Source: Gemmatimonadota bacterium (lineage in GTDB: Bacteria > Gemmatimonadota > Gemmatimonadetes > Gemmatimonadales > GWC2-71-9). From it: a stretch of DNA of 40,108 nt. Every line of letters starts with the position of its first letter. Within the stretch, counting starts at the first letter, position 1. This document shows, piece after piece, positions 8,882 to 17,084 of the stretch. The stretch spans positions 1 through 40,108 of the forward strand of contig JANYAG010000045.1 in assembly GCA_025361465.1 (NCBI GenBank). The letters run 5' to 3'. The position numbers and the translations under genes were made by a program. Below the pieces are notes generated by a model. The model was not told the origin of the DNA. It made no database searches and worked only from the letters and a program-made list of their open reading frames with translations.

Positions 8882-10407
8882 CTCGTCACGGGACCGCGGC
8901 GGTGGTGCATCCGGCCGAGGATCTGCTCGAGGTAGAGCGGATCACGCCATTGCTCACGGCCGATTGGCTGGCGCAACAAGCGCTGATGCCGCTACGCACT
9001 GATGGGAACTCGGTAACCGTCGGTATCTGGCGTGACGATGTCGATCCGAGCGCACTCGATGACCTCCGCCTGCTCTTCAATGCCGAGGTGGTCACCGAAC
9101 GGTACGACGAGGTCGAGCTCAGGGCGGCAATTCAGCGGGTGTACGCCGATGAAGCCGTGACCGCCGAAGGGTTGATCGCCGGACTGGCCGGCGAGGCCCA
9201 TGTCATCAGTACCGACGACATCCCGCTCGACGACTTGCTCCACCTGGCCAACGAAGCTCCGGTGGTGCGGCTGGTGAACCTCCTGTTGATCGAGGCGCTC
9301 GACTTGCGCGCCTCCGACGTCCACCTCGAGGGCTACCAGGACGGGCTGCGGGTGCGATACCGGATCGATGGCGTGCTGCAGAACGCGCCTTCACCGCCGC
9401 CACACCTGACGGCAGCGATCATCTCGCGCGTCAAGATCATGGCCGAGCTCGATATCGCCGAACGGCGGCTGCCACAGGATGGCCGGATCCGGTTGCGGCT
9501 GCAGAACCGGCAGGTGGACGTTCGCGTCTCGACCGTGCCGACACTGCGTGGCGAAAGTGTCGTGCTTCGCCTGCTCGACAAGGAACGCGGCAGGATTTCC
9601 TTGCTCGACCTCGGCATGGCGCCGGACACCCTCGAGCTGTTCAAGGAAGTCATCTCGCGGCCGCATGGCATCGTGCTCTCGACCGGACCGACCGGTTCCG
9701 GCAAGACGACTACCCTGTATGCTGCCGTGGAGATGGTGCGCACCGGCCGCGAGAAGATCCTCACCGTCGAAGATCCGGTCGAATACGAGTTGCCCGGCGT
9801 GCCGCAGGTGCCGGTGAATGAAAAGGTCGGCGTGTCGTTTGCCACGGTGCTGCGCGCGCTGTTGCGGCAGGACCCCGACATCATCCTGGTCGGCGAGATT
9901 CGTGATCCCGAGACGGCACAGATCGCCACCCAGGCCGCGCTGACCGGGCACCTGGTGCTGTCGACATTGCACACCAACGACGCGCCAACGGCGCTCACTC
10001 GCCTGCTCGACCTTGACGTCGCGGCGTATCTCGTCGCCAGCACCGTCGATGCCGTGCTCGCGCAGCGGTTGGTGCGCCGGATCTGTCCGCATTGTCGCCG
10101 CGAGACCACTCCCGACAAGATGGCGCAACGGCGACTCGACATCGCGGGACTGGGACTCCAGCGGGTATGGAAGGGAGCGGGCTGCGAGGCCTGCCGCCAG
10201 ACCGGCTATATCGGCCGGATCGGCATCTACGAACTGCTGGTGATGGACAACGATCTGCGGGTCGAAGTCCAGAACCGACGCGGGTCCGAAGAGCTGCGGC
10301 AGATGGCGATCGCCAAGGGAATGCGCTCCCTGCAGGACGATGGCCTCCGGTTAGTGCGCGAGGGCGTCACCTCACTCGATGAAGTGCTGCGAGTGGCGCG
10401 CGGCTAG
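8878..10407 (+). CDS. gspE: Type II secretion ATPase GspE
   Basis: Cytoplasmic hexameric ATPase that powers pseudopilus growth, 509 residues. An N-terminal N1E/MshEN-like domain (about 1-110) is followed by the N2E domain with SDVHLEGYQDGLRVRYRIDG. Walker A GPTGSGKTTT lies near residue 272, the Asp and His boxes follow, and Walker B ILVGEIRDPETA is near residue 336. A tetracysteine zinc motif is intact: C-P-H-C near 402 and C-E-A-C near 437. It closes the gsp operon, which is unusual because gspE commonly follows gspD directly before gspF. All catalytic motifs are present, so it should be active. Confidence 0.96.
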   Translation: MTRHGTAAVVHPAEDLLEVERITPLLTADWLAQQALMPLRTDGNSVTVGIWRDDVDPSALDDLRLLFNAEVVTERYDEVELRAAIQRVYADEAVTAEGLIAGLAGEAHVISTDDIPLDDLLHLANEAPVVRLVNLLLIEALDLRASDVHLEGYQDGLRVRYRIDGVLQNAPSPPPHLTAAIISRVKIMAELDIAERRLPQDGRIRLRLQNRQVDVRVSTVPTLRGESVVLRLLDKERGRISLLDLGMAPDTLELFKEVISRPHGIVLSTGPTGSGKTTTLYAAVEMVRTGREKILTVEDPVEYELPGVPQVPVNEKVGVSFATVLRALLRQDPDIILVGEIRDPETAQIATQAALTGHLVLSTLHTNDAPTALTRLLDLDVAAYLVASTVDAVLAQRLVRRICPHCRRETTPDKMAQRRLDIAGLGLQRVWKGAGCEACRQTGYIGRIGIYELLVMDNDLRVEVQNRRGSEELRQMAIAKGMRSLQDDGLRLVREGVTSLDEVLRVARG

Positions 10408-10410
10408 ATT
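10405..10410 (+). promoter_or_regulatory. Possible -10 element for a leaderless ABC-F transcript
   Basis: TAGATT, overlapping the gspE stop codon, lies six bases before the ATG of the ABC-F gene, and no Shine-Dalgarno sequence is visible. If it is a -10 box, transcription would start at or next to the A of the ATG, giving a leaderless mRNA. No convincing -35 box is found 17 bp upstream, so this is weak. Confidence 0.22.
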
Positions 10411-10416
10411 CGGCCC

Positions 10417-12324
10417 ATGGCACTGCTGGGCTTGCAGGACGTGGGGATCACCTTCGGCGGGCCGCGACTCCTCGAACACGCTTCCCTGAGCATCGAACGC
10501 GGCGAACGCGTCTGCCTGCTCGGCCGCAACGGGGCCGGGAAGAGCACCGTGATGAAGCTGCTCGATGGCACCCTCCTCCCCGATAGCGGCGAGGTGGTGC
10601 GGCAGACCGGGTTGAGCGTCACGCGACTCGAGCAGGAAGTCCCCGGCGACGTGGACGGCAGCACTTTTGACGTGGTGGCCGCAGGGATCGGTCCCACCGG
10701 ACTGCTGCTGGCCCAGTACCACCAGGCCTCCCATCGGGTTGGGCACACCGGCGGCAGCGACGCGGCGCTGCGCGAACTCGACCGGCTCCATCATGCGCTC
10801 GACAGCGCCAATGCCTGGCAGATTCACAGCCGAGTCGAGACGGTCCTCTCCCACTTGCACCTCGATCCCGAAGCCGCCTTCTCCGAGGCCTCCGGCGGCC
10901 GCAAGCGCCAGATTCTCCTTGCCCGCGCGCTGGTGCGTGAGCCCGACGTCCTCCTGCTCGACGAGCCGACCAACCATCTCGATGTGGAAGCAGTCGAGTG
11001 GATGGAGGACTTCCTGATCGATCGCGGGACGACCCTGGTGTTCGTGACCCACGATCGCGCCTTTCTCCGCCGCGTGGCGACGCGCATCGCGGAACTCGAT
11101 CGCGGCCGGCTGGTGGACTGGGCGACGGACTACGACACCTACCTGACGCGCAAGGAGGGGGCGCTCGCCTCCGAGGCCCGCGGGTGGGCGGAGTTCGACA
11201 AGAAACTCGCCCGCGAGGAGGTCTGGATCCGGACCGGCATCCAGGCGCGGCGCACCCGCAACGAGGGTCGAGTGCGGGCACTCGAAGCCCTGCGGCTGGA
11301 ACGCGGCGCCCGTCGTGAGCGCGTCGGCACGGTCAAGCTCCAGGTGCAGGAAGCAGAACGCTCGGGGCGATTGGTGGTCGAGGCGAAGGAAGTGCACTTC
11401 GCGTACGGCGATCGTGTCCTGATCGAAAACCTCACGACCACGATCGCGCGCGGTGATCGAGTCGGCCTGATCGGGCCGAACGGCTCGGGCAAGACGACAC
11501 TGCTCCGTGTCCTGCTGGGCGAGCTCGTCCCGGATGCGGGTACGGTGCGGCAGGGGACCGGCCTCGAAGTGGCGTACTTCGATCAACTGCGCGAGAAGCT
11601 CAATCCCGACCAGACGGTGTTCGAGAGCATTGCCGATGGCGCCGAGTACGTCGAGATCGGCCCCAATCGGAAGCACGTGCTCGGGTACCTGCAGGATTTT
11701 CTCTTCACGCCCGACCGGGCGCGCACACCGATCAACGTCCTCTCGGGTGGCGAGCGAAACCGACTGCTCCTCGCCCGGCTGTTCACCAGGTCATTCAACG
11801 TCCTGGTGCTCGACGAACCGACCAACGATCTCGACATCGAGACACTCGATCTGCTCGAGGAACTGCTGCTGGCGTTCTCGGGGACACTGATCGTGGTCAG
11901 TCATGATCGCGCCTTCCTCGACAACGTGGTGACCAGTACGCTCGTGCTCGAAGGGAACGGCGTGATCGGTGAGTATGTCGGCGGATACAGTGATTGGGTG
12001 CGGCAGCGGCGGGCGGCGATCGCAGCACGTGCGAAGCCCGCGGCGCCGGCAAAATCGACGGCCAAGCCGCCAGCACCGGCTCCCGCCCAGAAGAAGCGCC
12101 GCCTCTCCATCAAGGAGACCAGTGAACTCGCCGCATTGCCGGATCGTGTGGACGCCATGGAGCGTGAGCGCGACCAGCTCTTCGCGTCCTTGGCCGATCC
12201 GGCGCTGCTGCGTGATGCCGCCGCACTCGCCAAGGTGCGGGCTCGGCTCGCCGCCCTCGAAACGGAGCTGCGCACCGCGATGGCACGGTGGGAGGCGCTG
12301 GAACTGATTGCGTCAGGGAAATGA
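10417..12324 (+). CDS. ABC-F family ATPase, Uup-like
   Basis: Soluble ATPase with two ABC cassettes and no membrane segment, 635 residues. Cassette 1 has Walker A GRNGAGKST, signature S-G-G-R-K-R-Q and Walker B LLLDEPTNHLD; cassette 2 has GPNGSGKTT, LSGGERNR and LVLDEPTNDLD. A Pro/Ala/Lys-rich linker (about 530-565) leads into a C-terminal coiled coil (about 570-630), the arrangement of Uup, which acts on ribosomes or branched DNA. The first signature lacks the usual leading Leu. ABC-F members also include antibiotic-resistance factors; the C-terminal coiled coil argues for Uup. No ribosome binding site is seen upstream. Confidence 0.9.
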   Translation: MALLGLQDVGITFGGPRLLEHASLSIERGERVCLLGRNGAGKSTVMKLLDGTLLPDSGEVVRQTGLSVTRLEQEVPGDVDGSTFDVVAAGIGPTGLLLAQYHQASHRVGHTGGSDAALRELDRLHHALDSANAWQIHSRVETVLSHLHLDPEAAFSEASGGRKRQILLARALVREPDVLLLDEPTNHLDVEAVEWMEDFLIDRGTTLVFVTHDRAFLRRVATRIAELDRGRLVDWATDYDTYLTRKEGALASEARGWAEFDKKLAREEVWIRTGIQARRTRNEGRVRALEALRLERGARRERVGTVKLQVQEAERSGRLVVEAKEVHFAYGDRVLIENLTTTIARGDRVGLIGPNGSGKTTLLRVLLGELVPDAGTVRQGTGLEVAYFDQLREKLNPDQTVFESIADGAEYVEIGPNRKHVLGYLQDFLFTPDRARTPINVLSGGERNRLLLARLFTRSFNVLVLDEPTNDLDIETLDLLEELLLAFSGTLIVVSHDRAFLDNVVTSTLVLEGNGVIGEYVGGYSDWVRQRRAAIAARAKPAAPAKSTAKPPAPAPAQKKRRLSIKETSELAALPDRVDAMERERDQLFASLADPALLRDAAALAKVRARLAALETELRTAMARWEALELIASGK

Positions 12325-12333
12325 CCCGCGAAC

Positions 12334-12921
12334 TCAGACGGTCGCGACCACCTGTCCCGCCTGGTAGACCTTCACGCCGCTGTTGACGGTGTTCATCAAC
12401 AGGATCGTGTCGGGGCGGCCATAGCACCGCATGACGTCGAGCATCATCGCTTCTTCGCCGCCCCATGGGAAGGTGAAGACCACGTCGAAATCCTCGAGCG
12501 GGTGCCCGATTTGGAGATACCCCGACGGGCCGCTCCCAATGGTCCCGATCCGGCCATCGCCGTCGCTGGGGTGGAACTGGTAGCCCGCTGGCAGGAAGCT
12601 CCCCGAGGCGAATTGCGCACCGGAGTCGAATTTGGCGGCGAGGGCCCGCGCGGTGGTGACCAGGTCGGGGTCGAGTTCGATCCCGTACGCATCGAAGCCG
12701 AGGAAATCGGCCATGATGGTGATCACGCCGGTCGCCGATCCCCACTCGAGGAACTTGCGACCCGGCCCGCGATGTGGCAGCAAGGCCTCGAGGACAGCTT
12801 CATAGTCGGCCGCGACGAAGGGGTGGAACTCGTGCTGGCGGACCTCGAGCGCGAAGCGATCCCAGACCTCCCAGCCCTCATCACAGAGGGCCTTCATCCG
12901 CGCGGTGAGGGCCTCATCCAT
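12334..12921 (-). CDS. Class I SAM-dependent methyltransferase
   Basis: A 195-residue protein with a Rossmann-type SAM-binding core: motif I F-L-E-W-G-S-A-T-G near residues 57-65 and an acidic strand end G-I-E-L-D-P-D-L about 20 residues later. The N-terminal helix pair (about 5-40) contains WEVWDRFALEVRQHEFHPF. The substrate cannot be told from sequence. The start at 12921 overlaps the stop of the small gene upstream by 8 nt, suggesting coupled translation; an in-frame ATG at 12948 is an alternative. It converges on the ABC-F gene with a 9-nt gap, and no terminator is visible between them. Confidence 0.75.
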   Translation of the reverse strand: MDEALTARMKALCDEGWEVWDRFALEVRQHEFHPFVAADYEAVLEALLPHRGPGRKFLEWGSATGVITIMADFLGFDAYGIELDPDLVTTARALAAKFDSGAQFASGSFLPAGYQFHPSDGDGRIGTIGSGPSGYLQIGHPLEDFDVVFTFPWGGEEAMMLDVMRCYGRPDTILLMNTVNSGVKVYQAGQVVATV

Positions 12922-13090
12922 GCTCGCCCGGCTCGCCTTCTTCCTCATGGTCCGGGCTGCCGTCAGACGGCTCCTCGGGGAGGCCCTGCAGCGCCCGCAG
13001 CCGCTTCTTCTCGGCCTTTTCCTCGCGCTTTTGCTGCTTCTTGATGTCCTTCTGGCGCTTCTCGAATCCAAAGTTCGGCTTTCTTGCCAC
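12914..13090 (-). CDS. Small conserved-type basic protein (58 aa), RKPNFGFEKRQ family
   Basis: A 58-residue open frame from GTG 13090 to TGA 12914. It is preceded by a near-perfect Shine-Dalgarno sequence, GGGGAGG, seven bases upstream. The product begins MARKPNFGFEKRQKDIKKQQ, continues as a Lys/Glu-rich helix, and ends in an acidic tail (E-E-P-S-D-G-S-P-D-H-E-E-E). I recognise this pattern from unannotated small proteins in several phyla; no function is known to me. It overlaps the methyltransferase start by 8 nt. The charge pattern suggests a helical nucleic-acid- or ribosome-associated protein, which is only inference. Confidence 0.72.
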   Translation of the reverse strand: MARKPNFGFEKRQKDIKKQQKREEKAEKKRLRALQGLPEEPSDGSPDHEEEGEPGEHG

Positions 13091-13122
13091 TCAGTCGCCT
13101 CCCCTGCGTAGGAACGTGGATC

Positions 13123-13138
13123 GCACGTCGTGACGTGC
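13123..13138. promoter_or_regulatory. Palindrome GCACGTC-gt-GACGTGC, candidate operator
   Basis: Perfect 7-bp arms separated by 2 bp, in the roughly 215-bp divergent region between the 58-residue gene and the acyl-CoA dehydrogenase. The size and spacing suit a dimeric repressor. No regulator gene is adjacent, and no clear promoter boxes were found to which it could be tied. Confidence 0.35.
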
Positions 13139-13241
13139 CCTGATCCTCGCAAGGTAACGGGATGCGGCTCTGGTTCGGGATGTCGGTCGCCCTGAGGGGT
13201 GCCTCGCATACCCGGCTTGCGGATAGATTGCAGCGCTCTCA

Positions 13242-13263
13242 ACCGCCGCGATCCTGCGGCGGT
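13242..13263 (+). promoter_or_regulatory. Hairpin in the leader of the acyl-CoA dehydrogenase gene
   Basis: An 8-bp stem, ACCGCCGC and GCGGCGGT, closes a 6-nt loop about 40 nt before the start codon. TAGATT at 13224-13229 could be a -10 box, which would place the hairpin inside the 5' untranslated RNA, but no matching -35 box is seen. A role in mRNA stability or attenuation is possible but unsupported. Confidence 0.3.
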
Positions 13264-13304
13264 CTTCAAGACGGTCCGAGCACCACCCCAGGAGCATGCC
13301 CGCG

Positions 13305-14447
13305 ATGGATTTTCGCCTGACCCACGAGCAGGAACAGATCAAGCAGATGGTGCGCGACTTTGCCGACGCCGAGGTCAAGCCGCATGTGATGGAGTGGGAC
13401 GAAGCCCAGCAGTTTCCCGTCGATGCGGTCCGGCAGCTGGGTGAGCTGGGAATGCTCGGCGCCATCTTCCCAGAAAAGTACGGCGGGGCCGGGCTCTCCT
13501 ATGTCGACTACGTGAATATCCTGGAAGAACTGGCGGCGGTGGAGTCAGGGTTGGCACTGGTCGTCGCCGCACACAACTCACTCTGCAGCGGGCATATCTA
13601 CATCGCTGGCAGCGAGGAACAGAAGCAGCGCTTCCTGCCGAAACTCACGAGCGGCGCCTGGCTCGGGTGCTGGGGACTGACCGAACCGGGATCGGGCAGC
13701 GACGCATCGGGCCTGCTTACCACGGCGGTCAAGGACGGCGACAGCTGGGTGCTCAACGGTACCAAGAACTTCATCACCAACGCCAGTTATGCGCAGGTGG
13801 CGGTGGTGCTGGCGATGACGGACCGTGCCGACAAGAAGCATGGCATAACGGCCTTTGTCATTGAGATGAACACTCCCGGCATCAGGTCCGGCAAGAAGGA
13901 GAACAAGCTCGGCATGCGGAGCTCGGACACCGCCGAATTGATTCTCGAGAATTGCCGGGTGCCGGACGCGAACGTGCTGGGCAAGGTCGGCTACGGCTTC
14001 AACGACGCGATGAAGGTGCTCGACGGCGGCCGGATCTCCATCGCGGCGCTGTCGCTCGGCGTGGCCCGTGGCGCCTACGATGCGGCCCGCAACTATGCCA
14101 AGGAGCGGGTGGCGTTCGGCCAGCCGATCGGCTCGTTCCAGGCGATCCAGTTCATGCTGGCCGACATGGCGACCGAGATCGAGGCGGCCCGGCTGCTCTG
14201 CTACCGTGCCGCGACCGCCAAGGACGCCGGAGACAAGACCACCACCTGGTCGGCGATGGCCAAGCTCTATGCGTCGGAAGTGGCCGTGCGCGCGACCGAA
14301 CGTGGCGTGCAGATCTTCGGCGGATACGGCTACATCAAGGAGTACCCGGCCGAGAAGTTCTATCGCGACGTGAAGCTGTGCACCATCGGTGAGGGTACCA
14401 GCGAGATCCAGCGGATGGTGATCGCGAGGGCGTTATTGGCGATGTAA
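13305..14447 (+). CDS. Acyl-CoA dehydrogenase (short-chain / butyryl-CoA type)
   Basis: FAD enzyme of about 380 residues that oxidises acyl-CoA to trans-2-enoyl-CoA in fatty-acid or amino-acid breakdown and passes electrons to ETF. The start MDFRLTHEQEQ, the signature GCWGLTEPGSGSDAS, the segment ARNYAKERVAFGQPI and the end Y-I-K-E-Y-P-A-E-K-F-Y-R-D are typical. The catalytic Glu is in IGEGTSEIQRMV, the position used by short-chain enzymes. ATG 13305 is preferred because AGGAG lies ten bases upstream; ATG 13296 is only one base from it. The gene stands alone, without etf or enoyl-CoA hydratase neighbours. Confidence 0.93.
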   Translation: MDFRLTHEQEQIKQMVRDFADAEVKPHVMEWDEAQQFPVDAVRQLGELGMLGAIFPEKYGGAGLSYVDYVNILEELAAVESGLALVVAAHNSLCSGHIYIAGSEEQKQRFLPKLTSGAWLGCWGLTEPGSGSDASGLLTTAVKDGDSWVLNGTKNFITNASYAQVAVVLAMTDRADKKHGITAFVIEMNTPGIRSGKKENKLGMRSSDTAELILENCRVPDANVLGKVGYGFNDAMKVLDGGRISIAALSLGVARGAYDAARNYAKERVAFGQPIGSFQAIQFMLADMATEIEAARLLCYRAATAKDAGDKTTTWSAMAKLYASEVAVRATERGVQIFGGYGYIKEYPAEKFYRDVKLCTIGEGTSEIQRMVIARALLAM

Positions 14448-14451
14448 GCTC

Positions 14452-14479
14452 CGAGAAGCGAGAGGCAAGAAACGAGGGA
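14452..14479 (+). repeat. Heptad repeat cluster, type A (CGAGAAG)
   Basis: Four consecutive 7-mers, CGAGAAG CGAGAGG CAAGAAA CGAGGGA, fill the gap between the acyl-CoA dehydrogenase and peptidase genes. The first two match, in the same order, units in the cluster at 19469-19489 on the other strand. The last unit runs into the purine-rich ribosome binding site of the peptidase gene. Confidence 0.5.
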
Positions 14480-14490
14480 GGAGGTGTTCC

Positions 14491-15753
14491 GTGCGCACAG
14501 TCCTGTGGACCACAGCAGCATCGATGCTGGTCGCGGCAGCCACCCTCGGCGCGCAGACCCCTGCGGACGATCCCGCGAAGGTGCTCGTCGGCCGGCTGGC
14601 GCTCGAAAGCTACAAGGGCACCATCAAGGGGCTGACGCAGTTTGGTGACCGGCGCCAGGGCACCGATCGCAATCGCGCCGCCGTGGACTGGATCGAGGCG
14701 CAGCTCAAGAGCTATGGCTGCAGCAACACCGAGCGCGTCACCTACCAGTACGCCGGACGCCAGCTGCGGAACGACTCGACCAATCGGGTCGACTCGATTG
14801 CCCGCGCGGCCGCCGGCGCCACCCAGCCCCCGGCAGCAGGTGCGGGTGGTCGCGGGGGCGCAGGCGGCGGCGGTCGAGGTGCCGCACCGCGCGTGCAGAA
14901 TCCGGTCAAGGGGTTCACCGCGCGCAGCGGGGTCAACACCAACCCGATGCTGCAGCCCGACACGGTGATCCGCGCGCTCGATGCCCAGTGGGACACGCCG
15001 GGTGAGCGACAGGAAGTCTTTTGCACCAAGATCGGCACCACGCACCCCGAAGAGATGTACATCCTGGGCGGTCACATGGACGGCATCGGCTATGGGTCCG
15101 CGGCCAACGATGATGGTTCCGGCACCGCGTTGGTCATGGAGCTCGCGCGGATCCTCAGCGCGCCTGATGTCCAGACCGAGCGCTCGATCCGCTTCGTGCT
15201 GTGGAACAACGAGGAGACCGGACTGAATGGCGCCCGGGCCTACATCGACCAGCGCGCTGTGCTGCAGGGGAAGGAAGATCCGGCCGGGTCAGGCAAGTAC
15301 CCGGAACCGAAGTGGCTCGCCATGATCCAGCACGACATGATGCTATGGGACCACGGGATGCCGGGACCTGATGGCAAGGTGAATCCGGAGCAGCGGCGCG
15401 AGGCCGATGTGAATGTCGAGTTTGCCGGAACGTCGAAGCTCGCCGCCGAATCGCAGAAGCTCGCCTGGTTCTTCCGGACCATGAACGACCGCTATGCCAC
15501 GGATTACCCGGTGGCGGTCGGCGACCGGATGAGCAACACCGACTCCGATGCCTTCAGGGACCTGGTGACGTCGATCTCCTTGCGCGAGAACGAGCGCCTG
15601 TCGCAGACCGGCACCGGCTGGAGCCCGACCTGGCACCAGCCGGCCGATGTCTTTGCGACCTTCTCCGACAAGGACTTCCGGCTGGGCCTCAACGCGGCGC
15701 AGACCACGCTCGCGGCGATTGCACTGTTGACCGGGGCGACGATCAAGCCGTAA
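14491..15753 (+). CDS. Exported M28-family zinc peptidase
   Basis: A 420-residue secreted metallopeptidase, probably an aminopeptidase. A signal peptide (residues 1-21, ending T-L-G-A-Q) is followed by an N-terminal segment and the M28 catalytic core. Probable zinc ligands are H in LGGHMDG, D in ANDDGSG, the Glu pair in LWNNEETG, and a late His in W-H-Q-P-A-D. A Gly/Arg-rich island (about 118-132) interrupts the N-terminal part and resembles those in GspK and GspD. GTG 14491 is supported by GGGAGGAGG eight to nine bases upstream. It could be a substrate of the nearby type II system, but that is speculation. Confidence 0.88.
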   Translation: MRTVLWTTAASMLVAAATLGAQTPADDPAKVLVGRLALESYKGTIKGLTQFGDRRQGTDRNRAAVDWIEAQLKSYGCSNTERVTYQYAGRQLRNDSTNRVDSIARAAAGATQPPAAGAGGRGGAGGGGRGAAPRVQNPVKGFTARSGVNTNPMLQPDTVIRALDAQWDTPGERQEVFCTKIGTTHPEEMYILGGHMDGIGYGSAANDDGSGTALVMELARILSAPDVQTERSIRFVLWNNEETGLNGARAYIDQRAVLQGKEDPAGSGKYPEPKWLAMIQHDMMLWDHGMPGPDGKVNPEQRREADVNVEFAGTSKLAAESQKLAWFFRTMNDRYATDYPVAVGDRMSNTDSDAFRDLVTSISLRENERLSQTGTGWSPTWHQPADVFATFSDKDFRLGLNAAQTTLAAIALLTGATIKP

Positions 15754-15770
15754 GCCCCGTCGCTCGTTCC

Positions 15771-17084
15771 CTAGCGGCTCGGTCCCTTCCGGTATGGCCC
15801 GCGCGAATTGCGGGCCCGCGGCTGACTCGGTCGCTGGGCGGAGGCGCCGCCCTGCTGCCGCTCTTCCCTCGCCTTTGCCTTGGCTCGACCACCCGCCCGT
15901 TCGGCGCGCATCTTCGCGAGGCGCTCGGCGAGCGGCACTTCAAGCTTGCCCTCAGCCTTGGCGGAGTAGTCGAAGTCGGGAATGACCACCCGAGGCAACC
16001 GCTTGCCTACCGCGCGCTCGATGCGACGCAGATCCTCTTCTTCCGCCGGCGCCACGAACGTGAACGCATCGCCGGTCGCTTCGGCCCGCGCGGTGCGCCC
16101 AACGCGGTGGATGTAATCGTCGGGCACCACCGGGACATCGAAGTTGACGACGTGCCCGAGTTCCGAGATGTCGATGCCGCGGGCAACGATGTCGGTCGCG
16201 ACCAGCACGCGCAACTTGCCGCTCTTGAAGCCGGCGAGCGCCGCGGTGCGCTGTCCCTGCGAACGGTTGCCGTGGATCCGGTCGGCTTCGACACCGGCCT
16301 TGACCAGGAACTTGGTCAGCCGGTCGGCGCGGTGCTTGGTGCGCGTGAACACCAGCGCCTCATCCATCTCGCCGCGCTGCAGCAACGTCAGCAGCAGCGC
16401 CGACTTGAGATCCTGAGGCACCGGATAGAGTGCCTGCGTGATCCCGATCGCCGGCGCCGAGGTCCGCTGCAGGTTCACCGTCACCGGGTGCTGCAGCATC
16501 TCGCGGGTGAGCGTGGCGATCGGTGGCGGCATCGTGGCCGAGAAGAACAAGGTCTGCCGCTTGACGGGCAGATGCTTCAGGACGCGGCGGATGTCGGGAA
16601 GGAATCCCATGTCGAGCATCCGGTCGGCTTCGTCAAGGACCAGGAACTCGATGCCGGGGAGCTTGGCGTACGGTGACCGGAAGTGGTCGAGCAACCGCCC
16701 CGGGGTGGCCACCAGGATGTCGACCCCGCTCCGGAAGGCGTGCTCCTGGGGTCCCATCCCGACGCCACCATAGATTGCGGCAGCGGTGACGGGGGTGTGC
16801 ACGGCCATCGCGTTGCAATCCTCGAGGATCTGCGCGGCCAGTTCCCGGGTCGGCGTCAGGATCAGCGTCCGGGTGGTGCGACGCGGCTTGTCGATCAGGT
16901 GATGCAGGATCGGCAACAGGAAGGCGGCGGTCTTGCCGCTGCCCGTCATGGCACAGGCGAGGATGTCCCGGCCGGCCAGGGCGCTCGGAATCGCCTCAGC
17001 CTGGATCGGGGTTGGACGGGTGAAACCGAGCTCTTTGAGGCCTTTGAGCAGGGAAGGGTGGAGCTTGAGCGATGAAAACGGCAG
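15771..17084 (-). CDS. DEAD-box RNA helicase, RhlE-like, probable CTG start
   Basis: ATP-dependent RNA helicase of 437 residues. Motifs in order are the Q motif G-F-T-R-P-T-P-I-Q, Walker A AMTGSGKT, PTRELAAQ, V-L-D-E-A-D, S-A-T, ARGIDI and HRVGRTARAE. The C-terminal 60 residues are Arg/Lys/Gly-rich, as in RhlE-type proteins that bind RNA through basic tails. No ATG, GTG or TTG lies near the conserved beginning LPFSSLKLHPSLL. CTG 17084 codes its first residue and has AAGGA seven bases upstream, so CTG is chosen. A GTG at 17201 would add 39 residues unlike the family. Confidence 0.9.
   Translation of the reverse strand: MPFSSLKLHPSLLKGLKELGFTRPTPIQAEAIPSALAGRDILACAMTGSGKTAAFLLPILHHLIDKPRRTTRTLILTPTRELAAQILEDCNAMAVHTPVTAAAIYGGVGMGPQEHAFRSGVDILVATPGRLLDHFRSPYAKLPGIEFLVLDEADRMLDMGFLPDIRRVLKHLPVKRQTLFFSATMPPPIATLTREMLQHPVTVNLQRTSAPAIGITQALYPVPQDLKSALLLTLLQRGEMDEALVFTRTKHRADRLTKFLVKAGVEADRIHGNRSQGQRTAALAGFKSGKLRVLVATDIVARGIDISELGHVVNFDVPVVPDDYIHRVGRTARAEATGDAFTFVAPAEEEDLRRIERAVGKRLPRVVIPDFDYSAKAEGKLEVPLAERLAKMRAERAGGRAKAKAREERQQGGASAQRPSQPRARNSRGPYRKGPSR

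Noticed and set aside
14140..14250. Loss of the catalytic base in the acyl-CoA dehydrogenase was considered
   Set aside because: The Glu is at the other known position, in IGEGTSE near the C-terminus, as in short-chain enzymes.
16773..16778. TAGATT resembling the -10 boxes at 10405 and 13224
   Set aside because: It lies inside the helicase coding region, showing that the hexamer also occurs by chance.
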